DNA of 20,666 nucleotides from Streptomyces regalis (GTDB taxonomy: Bacteria; Actinomycetota; Actinomycetes; Streptomycetales; Streptomycetaceae): the NCBI RefSeq assembly GCF_001509475.1, contig NZ_LLZG01000041.1, forward strand, positions 1 through 20,666, in the 5' to 3' direction. The notes beneath the pieces are model-generated. The model searched no databases, was not told the origin of the DNA, and was given only the letters and a program-made list of their open reading frames with translations. Below, in pieces: positions 13,334 through 20,666 of this stretch; position 1 is the stretch's first letter, and every line of letters begins with the position of its first letter. Made by a program: the position numbers and the translations under genes.

Positions 13334-14543
13334 CCTCCTCGTTCAGCCGGGCCACGAACTCCGCGACCGCCGTCTTCACATCGTCGGCCGTCCACTCCAG
13401 GCCGGCGGCACGTACGGAGACCTCGGTGCAGGCCAGGCCCGGGCCCTTGGCGTCCCAGGCATGGCCGAACAGGACGGTCTTCGTCTCCTCGGCCTGCCGG
13501 AGCGCGGCCTCCGTGACGACGTCGACGTCGTACGGCAGCCAGACCTGGAACTCGTTCGTGTGCGGCGGCTCGGGGTGGACCCGCGTCCACGGAACCCCGG
13601 CCGCCGCGAAGCCGTCCCGCAGCGCGGCGGCCACCACGCGCGCGTGGGCCACGTACTCGGGCAGCCGGGGCAGCTCCCGCTCCAGTCCGGCGAGCGCCGA
13701 CAGCGCGGTGGGGAACTGCTGGAACACCGTGCCGCCGTAGCGGTGCCGCCAGGCCTTCGCCTCGTCCACCAGCGTCTGCGGCCCGGCGAGCACCGCGCCG
13801 CCGAAGCCGTCGAGGGACTTGTAGAACGACACGTACACGCTGTCCGCCAGGCCCGCGATCTCCTCCAGCGGGCGGCCGAAGTGGACGGTGGACTCCCACA
13901 GGCGCGCGCCGTCGAAGTGCACCACCGCGTCACGCTCTCGCGCCGCCTCCACGACTTCGATGAGCTCCTCCCAGGAGGGCAGCACGAAACCGGCGTCCCT
14001 GAGGGGCAGTTCGAGCATCAGCGCCCCGAACGGCTCGTCGAAGTCGCGCACCTCGTCGGCGGTCGGCAACCGGGGCTCGCTCGTCACGTGGACCGGGCGC
14101 AGACCACTGACCTGGCTGAAGGCGTCGCGTTCGTGCATCTCGGGGTGGGCCAGTGCGTGCAGGGCGACGGTCGGGTTGCCGGTGCGGCCCGCCCAGCAGC
14201 GCAGGGCGACCTGCTGGGCCATGGTGCCTGTCGGGAAGAACGCGGCCGCCTCCTTGCCGAGCAGCCCTGCGACCTTCTCCTCCAGGGCGCCGACGATGCC
14301 GTCGCCATAGAGGTCCACCGTCTCGTCCAGGTCGTGCAGATCCAGCGCACGCGCCTCGTCCAGCAGCGCCAGGCGCTCGCGGAGGGTGCCCAGGAAGCCG
14401 GGGCGTGCGAGAACCTGTCGCGCGCCGCGATAGGCGGCGATGCGCCGCTCCCGACGCCGTTTGCGCTGCTCGGCGTCCGACAAGGGCTCCGACTCCTCGG
14501 GCCGCTCGATGTGTCGCCCGGTCTGTTCCGCCGTATCGCTCAT
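13323..14543 (-). CDS. Threonine aldolase-like PLP-dependent enzyme (beta-eliminating lyase family)
   Basis: The 406-residue protein has the fold-type I PLP pattern of L-threonine aldolases: DLYGDGIVGALEEKVAGLLGKEAAAFFPTGTMAQQVAL near the N-terminal third, VHFDGARLWES (the Asp contacting the PLP ring) and SFYKSLDGFGGAVLAG, where Lys242 is the expected Schiff-base lysine. Such enzymes cleave beta-hydroxy-amino acids to glycine and an aldehyde. An extra charged N-terminal stretch of about 35 residues (KRRRERR) precedes the catalytic domain. The first ATG (14543) gives MSDTAEQ; a CATGAT box 7 nt upstream could make a weak leaderless promoter. Substrate preference cannot be read from sequence. 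It is divergent from the cofactor operon. Confidence 0.85.
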   Translation of the reverse strand: MSDTAEQTGRHIERPEESEPLSDAEQRKRRRERRIAAYRGARQVLARPGFLGTLRERLALLDEARALDLHDLDETVDLYGDGIVGALEEKVAGLLGKEAAAFFPTGTMAQQVALRCWAGRTGNPTVALHALAHPEMHERDAFSQVSGLRPVHVTSEPRLPTADEVRDFDEPFGALMLELPLRDAGFVLPSWEELIEVVEAARERDAVVHFDGARLWESTVHFGRPLEEIAGLADSVYVSFYKSLDGFGGAVLAGPQTLVDEAKAWRHRYGGTVFQQFPTALSALAGLERELPRLPEYVAHARVVAAALRDGFAAAGVPWTRVHPEPPHTNEFQVWLPYDVDVVTEAALRQAEETKTVLFGHAWDAKGPGLACTEVSVRAAGLEWTADDVKTAVAEFVARLNEEVSK

Positions 14544-14588
14544 GCGCGGGATCATGCCGTGCGCCCACACGCGCGAGCACGCGCATTT

Positions 14589-14621
14589 CCGTCCGCACGC
14601 CGTCCGCACGCCGTCCGCACG
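14589..14621. repeat. Three perfect 11-bp tandem repeats
   Basis: CCGTCCGCACG occurs three times without a gap (14589-14599, 14600-14610, 14611-14621) in the intergenic region between the PLP enzyme and the cofactor operon. Function unknown; it may be slippage-generated. Confidence 0.9.
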
Positions 14622-14665
14622 CCGCGCCCGCCCTCCCGGCGCGGGGCGTGCGATAACCCACAGCC

Positions 14666-14674
14666 TGTGGACAA
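14666..14674 (-). promoter_or_regulatory. DnaA-box-like site upstream of the cofactor operon
   Basis: TGTGGACAA is the reverse complement of TTGTCCACA, the preferred Streptomyces DnaA box. It lies within a CCACAG-C-CTGTGG dyad (14659-14671), 87 bp before the operon's first gene. It is a single box, so it is not an origin; a regulatory role is possible. Confidence 0.45.
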
Positions 14675-14700
14675 CCGGACGCCCCTCGAACCGATCGCGT

Positions 14701-14720
14701 TAACATGACGAGAAATCGTC
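14701..14720 (+). promoter_or_regulatory. Possible -10 element and leader hairpin of the cofactor operon
   Basis: TAACAT (14701-14706) is the best -10-like hexamer before the first gene of the operon, without a clear -35. A small perfect inverted repeat, GACGA-GAAA-TCGTC (14707-14720), follows and would lie at or near the mRNA 5' end. Confidence 0.3.
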
Positions 14721-14760
14721 CGGTACCCAGAGCGGACTGGAACGGGAAGGCCTCCGTCGC

Positions 14761-15690
14761 GTGAGTACAAGCCAACAGCCAGATCCCAGGGACCGCCCCG
14801 CGCGGCTCACCGTCGGTGTCGTCGGCGCCGGCCGCGTGGGCCCCGCGCTCGCCGCGTCCCTCCAGCTCGCCGGGCACCGCCCGGTCGCCGTCTCCGGCGT
14901 TTCCGACGCCTCCCGGCGACGGGCCGCGCAGCTGCTCCCCGACGTGCCGCTCGTGCCGCCCGCCGAAGTCCTCGCGCGCGCCGAGTTGGTCCTGCTGACC
15001 GTCCCGGACGACGCGCTGCCCGGGCTGGTCGAGGGCCTCGCCGAGACCGGGGCCGTACGGCCGGGCCAGCTGCTGGTGCACACCTCCGGTCGATACGGCG
15101 CGAAGGTCCTGGACCCCGCCCTGCGCGCGGGCGCGCTGCCGTTGGCCCTGCATCCGGCGATGACCTTCACCGGCACTCCCGTGGACGTCCAGCGCCTGGC
15201 CGGCTGCTCCTTCGGCGTCACCGCGCCCGAGGAGCTGCGGCTGGCCGCAGAGGCCCTGGTCATCGAGATGGGCGGCGAACCCGAGTGGATCGCCGAGGAG
15301 ATGCGCCCGCTCTACCACGCGGCCCTCGCGCTTGGCGCCAATCACCTGGTGACGCTGGTCGCCCAGTCCATGGAGCTGCTGCGCGAGGCCGGTGTGGCGG
15401 CCCCCGACCGGATGCTCGGCCCGCTGCTCGGCGCCGCCCTGGACAACGCCCTGCGCTCCGGCGACGCGGCCCTGACCGGCCCCGTCGCGCGCGGGGACGC
15501 GGGCACCGTCGCCGCGCACGTGACGGAGCTGCGGCGGCACGCCCCGCAGACCGTCGCCGGGTATCTCGCGATGGCGCGCGCGACCGCCGACCGGGCGCTC
15601 GCCCACGGACTGCTCAAGCCGGAGCTCGCCGAGGACCTCCTCGGGGTACTCGCCACCGGGACCAACGGGGCCGAGGGAGACGCCCGATGA
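14761..15690 (+). CDS. Rossmann-fold NADP-binding protein with DUF2520
   Basis: The 309-residue protein has a dinucleotide-binding [15 protein letters not shown] run (residues 19-33) and a C-terminal DUF2520 helical domain with [22 protein letters not shown]. The fold is that of short oxidoreductases of the ketopantoate/6-phosphogluconate type. It starts the operon and overlaps panC by 4 nt (ATGA). The conserved pairing with panC in actinobacteria (also in mycobacteria, from memory) suggests a role in pantothenate synthesis, possibly as ketopantoate reductase, but this is inference. The GTG at 14761 follows GGGAAGG with about 10 nt spacing. Confidence 0.85.
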   Translation: MSTSQQPDPRDRPARLTVGVVGAGRVGPALAASLQLAGHRPVAVSGVSDASRRRAAQLLPDVPLVPPAEVLARAELVLLTVPDDALPGLVEGLAETGAVRPGQLLVHTSGRYGAKVLDPALRAGALPLALHPAMTFTGTPVDVQRLAGCSFGVTAPEELRLAAEALVIEMGGEPEWIAEEMRPLYHAALALGANHLVTLVAQSMELLREAGVAAPDRMLGPLLGAALDNALRSGDAALTGPVARGDAGTVAAHVTELRRHAPQTVAGYLAMARATADRALAHGLLKPELAEDLLGVLATGTNGAEGDAR

Positions 15691-16682
15691 CCACCACCCT
15701 GCTGCGCACCGCCGACGAACTGCACGCGCGCGTGCGCAGCGGCCGCCGCGCCGTCGTGATGACCATGGGCGCCTTGCACGAGGGCCACGCCACCCTGATC
15801 CGCACCGCGCGCCACATCGCCGGGCCGGACGGCGAGGTCGTCGTCACCGTCTTCGTGAACCCCCTGCAGTTCGGCAAGGGCGAGGATCTCGACCGCTATC
15901 CGCGCACCCTGGACGCCGACCTCAAGATCGCCGAACAGGCGGGCGCCGACGCGGTGTTCGCCCCCTCCGTGGACGTGGTCTACCCGGGCGGCGAGCCCCA
16001 GGTCCGCATCAGCGCCGGCCCCATGGGAGAGAGCCTGGAGGGCGCCTCGCGCCCCGGCCACTTCGACGGCATGCTCACCGTCGTCGCCAAGCTGCTCCAC
16101 CTCACCCGCCCCGACGTCGCCCTGTACGGCCAGAAGGACGCCCAGCAGCTCGCCCTGATCCGCCGCATGGTGCGCGACCTGAACTTCGGCGTCGAGATCG
16201 TGGGCGTCCCGACCGTGCGTGAGGAGGACGGCCTCGCGCTCTCCAGCCGCAACCGCTACCTCTCGCCCAAGGGACGGCGCACCGCGCTCGCGCTCTCCCA
16301 GGCGCTGTTCGCCGGCCGTGACCGCCACGCCGCGCAGGAGGCGCTGCGCGCACGGGCGCGCGAAGTGCCCGCCACGCGCGCGCGTGCCGAGGCGCTCAGC
16401 GCCATAGGGGAGTCCCGCGCGGCGGCCGACGCGCATGCCGTGTCCAAAGCCGTCCCGGGCGCCCCGGCGGCCGTCCTCGCGGCGGCCCGCCTGGTCCTCG
16501 ACGAGGCCGCCCGCCTCGACCCGCCGCTCGAACTGGACTACGTCGCCCTCGTCGACCCGTCGGACTTCACCCAGATCACCGAGGACGACTTCACCGGCGA
16601 GGCCGTCCTCGCCGTCGCCGCCCGGGTCGGGACGACCCGGCTGATCGACAACATCCCCCTCACCTTCGGAGCCGCCTCGTGA
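15687..16682 (+). CDS. panC: Pantoate--beta-alanine ligase (pantothenate synthetase)
   Basis: The 331-residue enzyme condenses pantoate and beta-alanine with ATP to give pantothenate. The nucleotidyltransferase-like HIGH motif appears as [11 protein letters not shown] (residues 27-37, His31 and His34). [18 protein letters not shown], the ligand-binding GQKDAQQL and the LSSRNRYLS (KMSKS-like) region follow. It is somewhat longer than the usual 280-300 residues, with an insert of about 45 residues around [18 protein letters not shown] before the C-terminal domain. The start codon ATG overlaps the stop of the DUF2520 gene, and its stop overlaps the nadB start (GTGA), so translation is coupled on both sides. 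panD, which makes beta-alanine, is not in the window. Confidence 0.96.
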   Translation: MTTTLLRTADELHARVRSGRRAVVMTMGALHEGHATLIRTARHIAGPDGEVVVTVFVNPLQFGKGEDLDRYPRTLDADLKIAEQAGADAVFAPSVDVVYPGGEPQVRISAGPMGESLEGASRPGHFDGMLTVVAKLLHLTRPDVALYGQKDAQQLALIRRMVRDLNFGVEIVGVPTVREEDGLALSSRNRYLSPKGRRTALALSQALFAGRDRHAAQEALRARAREVPATRARAEALSAIGESRAAADAHAVSKAVPGAPAAVLAAARLVLDEAARLDPPLELDYVALVDPSDFTQITEDDFTGEAVLAVAARVGTTRLIDNIPLTFGAAS

Positions 16683-18388
16683 CCAGCACAGGCATACGAC
16701 TGCACGCGCCCGCGCCCGGGTGGTCCATCTCCGCGGACGTCGTGGTCGTCGGCTCCGGCGTCGCAGGTCTCACCGCGGCCCTGCGCTGCGAGGCCGCCGG
16801 CCTGACGACCGTCGTCGTCACCAAGGCCCGCCTCGACGACGGCTCCACCCGCTGGGCCCAGGGTGGCATCGCCGCGGCCCTCGGCGAGGGCGACACCCCC
16901 GAACAGCACCTCGACGACACCCTGGTCGCGGGCGCGGGCCTGTGCGACGAGGACGCGGTCCGCATCCTCGTCACCGAGGGGCCCGACGCCGTACGCCGCC
17001 TCATCGAGACCGGCGCCCACTTCGACGAGTCCGAGGAGGGCGGCCTGGAGCTCACCCGCGAGGGCGGCCACCACCGCCGCCGTATCGCCCACGCCGGCGG
17101 CGACGCTACCGGCGCGGAGATCTCCCGGGCCCTCGTCGAGGCGGTACGCGCGCGTGGTCTGCGCACGATCGAGAACGCGCTCGTCCTCGACCTTCTGACG
17201 GACGCGGAGGGCCGTACGGCGGGCGTCACCCTGCACGTCATGGGCGAGGGCCAGCACGACGGCGTAGGGGCGGTCCATGCGCCCGCGGTGGTCCTCGCGA
17301 CCGGCGGCATGGGCCAGGTCTTCTCGGCGACCACGAACCCGTCCGTGTCGACGGGCGACGGAGTCGCCCTCGCCCTGCGCGCGGGTGCTGAGGTGAGCGA
17401 CCTGGAATTCGTCCAGTTCCACCCCACCGTCCTGTTCCTCGGCCCGGACGCGGAGGGCCAGCAGCCCCTGGTCTCCGAGGCCGTACGCGGCGAGGGCGCG
17501 CACCTGGTCGACGCCGACGGCGTGCGCTTCATGCTGGGCAAGCACGAACTGGCCGAACTCGCCCCCCGGGACATCGTCGCCAAGGGCATCATGCGGCGCA
17601 TGCAGGAGCAGGACGCCGAGCACATGTTCCTCGACGCCCGCCACTTCGGCGCCGACATGTGGGAGCACCGTTTCCCGACGATCCTCGCCGCCTGCCGCGC
17701 CCACGGCATCGACCCGGTGCACGACCCCATCCCGATCGCCCCGGCCGCCCACTACGCCTCCGGCGGCGTCCGCACCGACTCCCAGGGCCGTACGACCGTC
17801 CCCGGCCTGTACGCGTGCGGCGAGGTGGCCTGCACGGGCGTGCACGGCGCGAACCGCCTGGCCTCCAACTCGCTCCTCGAAGGCCTGGTGTACGCCGAGC
17901 GCATCGCGGTGGACATCACGGCGTCCCGCACGTCGAACGGCCTCCACGCACGCGTGCCGCACCCCGTGCCGTACCCCGAAACCCCCGAGCACCCCCTGCT
18001 CGCACCCGAGGCCCGCTTCGCGATCCAGCGGATCATGACGGACGGCGCCGGCGTCCTGCGCTCCGCCGAGTCCCTCGCCAAGGCCGCCGAGCAGATCCAG
18101 CAGCTGCACACCGACGCCCGCGACGCCCTCGCCGAGAACGGCAAGACCGCCGAGCCCGGCGTCGACACCTGGGAGGCCACCAACCTCATGTGCGTGGCCC
18201 GAGTCCTGGTCGCCGCCGCACGCCTGCGCGAGGAGACGAGAGGCTGCCACTGGCGTGAGGACGAGCCCGACCGCGACGACACGACCTGGCGCCGCCACAT
18301 CGTCGTACGCCTGAACCCCGACCGCACACTGGCCGTGCACACCACCGACACCGCAGACTTCCCCCCGACCCGGCCCCAGGAGCAGTGA
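16679..18388 (+). CDS. nadB: L-aspartate oxidase
   Basis: The 569-residue flavoprotein oxidises L-aspartate to iminoaspartate, the first step of de novo NAD synthesis. The FAD-binding GSGVAG (25-30) is followed by [10 protein letters not shown] (56-65), then [18 protein letters not shown] and the substrate-binding [18 protein letters not shown] follows, then a C-terminal helical domain. All belong to the fumarate reductase/succinate dehydrogenase flavoprotein superfamily, and the operon context with nadC distinguishes it. The GTG start overlaps the panC stop by 4 nt and its stop overlaps the nadC start. nadA, the iron-sulfur quinolinate synthase that must use its product, is not in the window. 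Confidence 0.95.
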   Translation: MTSTGIRLHAPAPGWSISADVVVVGSGVAGLTAALRCEAAGLTTVVVTKARLDDGSTRWAQGGIAAALGEGDTPEQHLDDTLVAGAGLCDEDAVRILVTEGPDAVRRLIETGAHFDESEEGGLELTREGGHHRRRIAHAGGDATGAEISRALVEAVRARGLRTIENALVLDLLTDAEGRTAGVTLHVMGEGQHDGVGAVHAPAVVLATGGMGQVFSATTNPSVSTGDGVALALRAGAEVSDLEFVQFHPTVLFLGPDAEGQQPLVSEAVRGEGAHLVDADGVRFMLGKHELAELAPRDIVAKGIMRRMQEQDAEHMFLDARHFGADMWEHRFPTILAACRAHGIDPVHDPIPIAPAAHYASGGVRTDSQGRTTVPGLYACGEVACTGVHGANRLASNSLLEGLVYAERIAVDITASRTSNGLHARVPHPVPYPETPEHPLLAPEARFAIQRIMTDGAGVLRSAESLAKAAEQIQQLHTDARDALAENGKTAEPGVDTWEATNLMCVARVLVAAARLREETRGCHWREDEPDRDDTTWRRHIVVRLNPDRTLAVHTTDTADFPPTRPQEQ

Positions 18389-19365
18389 CAGAAGTGACCA
18401 CCCCCGACCTTCCCCTCGCCTCGACCGGCGGCTGCGGCGACGACTGCGCCTGCGGTGCCGACGAGGAGTACCTGGAGTGCGGCCTCGACCCCGCGCTCGC
18501 ACAGCTGCTGGCCGACGTGGGCCTCGACCCGGTCGAGATCGAGGACATCGCCAACGTCGCCATCCAGGAGGACCTGGCACACGGCGTGGACGTGACGACG
18601 GTCGCCACGATCCCCGAAGAGGCGACCGCCACCGCCGACTTCGTCGCGCGCGAGGCGGGCGTGGTGGCGGGCCTCAGGGTCGCCGAAGCGGTCGTCTCGA
18701 TCGTCTGCGAGGACGAGTTCGAGGTCGAGCGCCACGTGGAGGACGGCGACAAGGTGGAGGCAGGCCAGAAGCTCCTGTCGATCACCACCCGCACCCGAGA
18801 CCTCCTCACGGCCGAACGCAGCGCGCTGAACATCCTGTGCCGCCTGTCGGGCATCGCGACGGCCACGCGCACGTGGGCGGACGTACTGGAAGGCACGAGG
18901 GCACGGGTCCGCGACACCCGCAAGACGACCCCGGGCCTGCGCGCGCTGGAAAAGTACGCGGTGCGCTGCGGAGGCGGAGTCAACCACCGCATGTCCCTCT
19001 CCGACGCGGCCCTGGTGAAGGACAACCACGTAGTGGCCGCAGGCGGCGTGTCCCAGGCCTTCAAGGCGGTCCGCGAAGCCTTCCCCGAGCTCCCCATCGA
19101 GGTCGAGGTGGACACGCTCCACCAGCTCCGCGAGGTGGTGGACGCGGGCGCGGACCTGATCCTCCTGGACAACTTCACCCCGGGCGAGTGCGAGGAGGCG
19201 GTGGCGATCGTGGACGGCCGGGCAGCACTGGAGGCATCCGGCCGCCTGACCCTCGCCAACGCCAAGGCGTACGCGGAGACGGGCGTCGACTACCTGGCCG
19301 TAGGGGCCCTCACCCACTCCTCGCCGATCCTGGACATCGGCCTGGACCTGCGAGCGGCGGAGTAG
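18385..19365 (+). CDS. nadC: Nicotinate-nucleotide pyrophosphorylase (quinolinate phosphoribosyltransferase)
   Basis: The 326-residue enzyme converts quinolinate and PRPP to nicotinate mononucleotide. Active-site stretches are DTRKTTPGLRALEKYAVRCGG, NHRMSLSDAALVKDNH, EVEVDTL and ILLDNFTP, as in the type II phosphoribosyltransferase family. The N-terminus is unusual: residues 15-33 contain four cysteines (Cys17, Cys21, Cys23, Cys32) in a C-x3-C-x-C-x8-C arrangement before the normal domain starts at about residue 35. The GTG at 18385 overlaps nadB; an in-frame GTG at 18394 is the alternative, with AGGAG (18378-18382) lying 2 nt from the first and 11 nt from the second. Confidence 0.95.
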   Translation: MTEVTTPDLPLASTGGCGDDCACGADEEYLECGLDPALAQLLADVGLDPVEIEDIANVAIQEDLAHGVDVTTVATIPEEATATADFVAREAGVVAGLRVAEAVVSIVCEDEFEVERHVEDGDKVEAGQKLLSITTRTRDLLTAERSALNILCRLSGIATATRTWADVLEGTRARVRDTRKTTPGLRALEKYAVRCGGGVNHRMSLSDAALVKDNHVVAAGGVSQAFKAVREAFPELPIEVEVDTLHQLREVVDAGADLILLDNFTPGECEEAVAIVDGRAALEASGRLTLANAKAYAETGVDYLAVGALTHSSPILDIGLDLRAAE

Positions 19366-19373
19366 GAACGGGC

Positions 19374-20171
19374 ATGCTCCTCACCATCGACGTAGGCAAC
19401 ACCCACACCGTCCTCGGCCTCTTCGACGGCGAGGACATCGTCGAACACTGGCGCATCTCGACGGACGCCCGCCGCACGGCCGACGAACTGGCGGTCCTCC
19501 TCCAGGGCCTGATGGGCATGCACCCGCTCCTCGGCGAGGAACTGGGCGACGGCATCGACGGCATCGCCATCTGCGCCACAGTCCCCTCCGTCCTTCACGA
19601 ACTACGCGAAGTGACCCGCCGCTACTACGGCGACGTCCCCGCGGTCCTGGTCGAACCGGGCGTCAAGACGGGCGTGCCGATCCTGACGGACAACCCGAAG
19701 GAGGTCGGCGCGGACCGCATCATCAACGCGGTGGCGGCCGTGGAGCTCTACGGCGGCCCCGCGATCGTCGTCGACTTCGGTACGGCGACGACGTTCGACG
19801 CGGTGAGCGCGCGCGGCGAGTACGTCGGCGGTGTCATCGCCCCCGGCATCGAGATCTCGGTCGAGGCACTCGGCGTCAAGGGCGCCCAACTCCGCAAGAT
19901 CGAGGTGGCCCGCCCGCGCAGCGTGATCGGCAAGAACACGGTCGAGGCGATGCAGTCCGGCATCATCTACGGCTTCGCCGGCCAGGTGGACGGCGTGGTC
20001 AGCCGCATGACCCGCGAACTGGCGGAGGACCCCGACGATGTCACGGTCATCGCAACGGGCGGCCTGGCGCCGATGGTCCTGGGCGAGTCCTCGGTCATCG
20101 ACGAACACGAGCCGTGGCTGACCCTGATCGGCCTACGCCTGGTGTACGAACGCAACGTCTCCCGCATGTGA
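19374..20171 (+). CDS. coaX: Type III pantothenate kinase
   Basis: The 265-residue protein belongs to the Baf/CoaX family, which phosphorylates pantothenate in the first step of CoA synthesis. Visible motifs are the phosphate-binding IDVGNT (5-10), NPKEVGADR (Asp114) and DFGTATTFDAV (134-144), plus the GGVIAPGI run. The length is typical. It starts 8 nt after nadC with AGGA upstream, so it ends the five-gene operon. In the order of action it uses the product of panC. Confidence 0.95.
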   Translation: MLLTIDVGNTHTVLGLFDGEDIVEHWRISTDARRTADELAVLLQGLMGMHPLLGEELGDGIDGIAICATVPSVLHELREVTRRYYGDVPAVLVEPGVKTGVPILTDNPKEVGADRIINAVAAVELYGGPAIVVDFGTATTFDAVSARGEYVGGVIAPGIEISVEALGVKGAQLRKIEVARPRSVIGKNTVEAMQSGIIYGFAGQVDGVVSRMTRELAEDPDDVTVIATGGLAPMVLGESSVIDEHEPWLTLIGLRLVYERNVSRM

Positions 20172-20416
20172 CTCCGTCGGCCGGGCCGGGCGCACTGCCA
20201 CCGCCTGCCCGGACGCCGACGTCGGGACTTGAGTACGGCCCGCTTGGCGGGTTGCGCGGGGTGACTGCGTCGGCCGGGCGGAGCCACCGGGTGCCGTCCG
20301 CTTGTTGGGTTGTGCGGCGTTGTGGCTGGGCGGGGGTGGGCCGCGCGGCCCGGCGCGGGGTGACTGCGTCGGCCGGGCCCAGCCACCCGGTACCGCCCGC
20401 TTGTTGGGTTGCGCGG
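20168..20416. repeat. About 60-bp direct repeats in the non-coding region after coaX
   Basis: The 435-bp stretch 20172-20606 holds no convincing gene. Two well-conserved 60-bp copies lie at 20258-20317 and 20357-20416 (period 99), each opening GGGGTGACTGCGTCGGCCGG and ending with CCGCTTGTTGGGTT and a short GC-rich end. A partial, diverged version precedes them: GTGACTCCGTCGGCCGG at 20168 and CCCGCTTGGCGGGTTGCGCGG ending at 20259. The first partial copy overlaps the coaX stop codon. Beyond 20417 the sequence is G-rich and shorter repeats of GGACGGGG/GCTGTGCGCG type are visible. Confidence 0.8.
20175..20221 (+). terminator. GC-rich hairpin after coaX
   Basis: CGTCGGC (20175-20181) pairs with GCCGACG (20215-20221), and inside it CCGGGC (20186-20191) pairs with GCCCGG (20207-20212). 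The stem starts 3 bp after the coaX stop. It lacks a T tract but is the strongest hairpin at the end of the operon. Confidence 0.5.
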
Positions 20417-20593
20417 CCCGGCGCTGGCGGGGTGCCGCCCGCGCCCACCCGTGCCGCCCCAGCGGCACGACTGCCCGCGGTTGGGGCGGACGGGCGGGGC
20501 TGGGCGCGGGTTGGTGGACGGGGACGGGATTGCGCGCGCCTCAGCGGATGGACGGGGCTGTGCGCGGCTTAGACGTCATCTCATTTGGCTGGG

Positions 20594-20599
20594 TAAGCT
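20594..20599 (+). promoter_or_regulatory. -10 hexamer of a predicted leaderless transposase promoter
   Basis: TAAGCT is followed by 7 nt and the GTG at 20607, with no ribosome binding site between. Confidence 0.4.
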
Positions 20600-20606
20600 G
20601 CCGGTC

Positions 20607-20666
20607 GTGGCAGGGATCGTTGAGCGGCTGGTGCCGGACGAGTTGTGGGAGCTGTTCGCGCGGGTG
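20607..20666 (+). CDS. N-terminal fragment of an IS5-family transposase (cut by window edge)
   Basis: The visible 20 codons read as VAGIVERLVPDELWELFARV with GTG as start. This matches the common opening of Streptomyces IS5-family transposases (N-terminal HTH domain, DUF4096) as I remember it. The catalytic DDE residues would lie outside the window. The reading is from the N-terminal pattern only and could be confirmed with the next few hundred bases. Confidence 0.6.
   Translation, partial: MAGIVERLVPDELWELFARV

Larger units (their letters stand above)
20569..20666 (+). mobile_element. Left end of an IS5-type insertion sequence (continues past the window)
   Basis: The transposase start at 20607 sits about 40 bp inside a stretch beginning near AGACGTCATCTCATTTGG (from about 20571), the distance expected between a terminal inverted repeat and the transposase gene. 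The exact terminus, target duplication and right end are not visible in this window, so completeness is unknown. Confidence 0.45.

Noticed and set aside
14666..14674. Replication origin at the DnaA box
   Set aside because: Only one good box is present; a Streptomyces origin carries many boxes and lies near dnaA and dnaN, which are not here.
13930..15606. Minus-strand open frame of 558 codons over the DUF2520 gene and the PLP-enzyme start
   Set aside because: It spans a non-coding intergenic region and two real genes in wrong frames; no motif.
16538..18580. Long minus-strand open frame of 680 codons over nadB
   Set aside because: It is antisense to nadB, whose FAD and active-site motifs are complete, and its own sequence is low-complexity.
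1..20666. tRNA genes, rRNA genes or CRISPR arrays
   Set aside because: No cloverleaf consensus (such as GGTTCGAATCC-type T arms) and no regularly spaced short repeats with unique spacers were found; the direct repeats seen are only 2-5 copies and lack spacer structure.

Overview
The window is very GC-rich, has strong third-position GC bias, and carries a gene order I associate with the central chromosome of Streptomyces (from memory it resembles the SCO3380-SCO3397 neighbourhood of S. coelicolor; I could not check this). It holds 15 confident full-length protein genes, one short, probably truncated gene, and the start of an insertion-sequence transposase at the right edge. I saw no rRNA, tRNA or CRISPR.

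Left part (1-4954): a minus-strand membrane protein of the MprF / LysX aminoacyl-phosphatidylglycerol synthase type (264-2120) is divergent from a membrane-anchored alpha/beta-hydrolase (2342-3460). A degenerate copy of the 3' end of the MprF-type gene lies beyond its stop. A coiled-coil, low-complexity membrane protein follows (3617-4954).

Middle-left (4997-9138): two translationally coupled bacterial PH-domain (YdbS/YdbT-like) membrane proteins run leftward. They are divergent, across only 31 bp, from a stand-alone complex I 49-kDa (NuoD) paralogue (6908-8059). Convergent with NuoD is a MidA/NDUFAF7-family methyltransferase (8095-9138). In mitochondria that family methylates an arginine of the NuoD orthologue, and this NuoD keeps the arginine. 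This pair is the most interesting candidate system here.

Middle (9257-13333): a NarL-type two-component pair (9257-11241), a TmrB-like P-loop protein (11312-11944), and a minus-strand ArsR-type regulator (11948-13045). A perfect 12-bp inverted repeat separates the regulator from a divergent, apparently truncated small ORF (13196-13333). A minus-strand threonine-aldolase-like PLP enzyme follows (13323-14543).

Right part (14761-20171): a tightly overlapping five-gene cofactor operon, DUF2520 Rossmann protein - panC - nadB - nadC - coaX, which joins pantothenate/CoA synthesis with NAD synthesis. A DnaA-box-like site lies upstream and a hairpin follows coaX. A 435-bp non-coding stretch with about 60-bp direct repeats then leads to an IS5-type transposase start cut by the window edge.

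At least six starts show a -10-like TANNNT hexamer ending 6-7 nt before the start codon and no Shine-Dalgarno sequence, which predicts leaderless mRNAs for much of the window.
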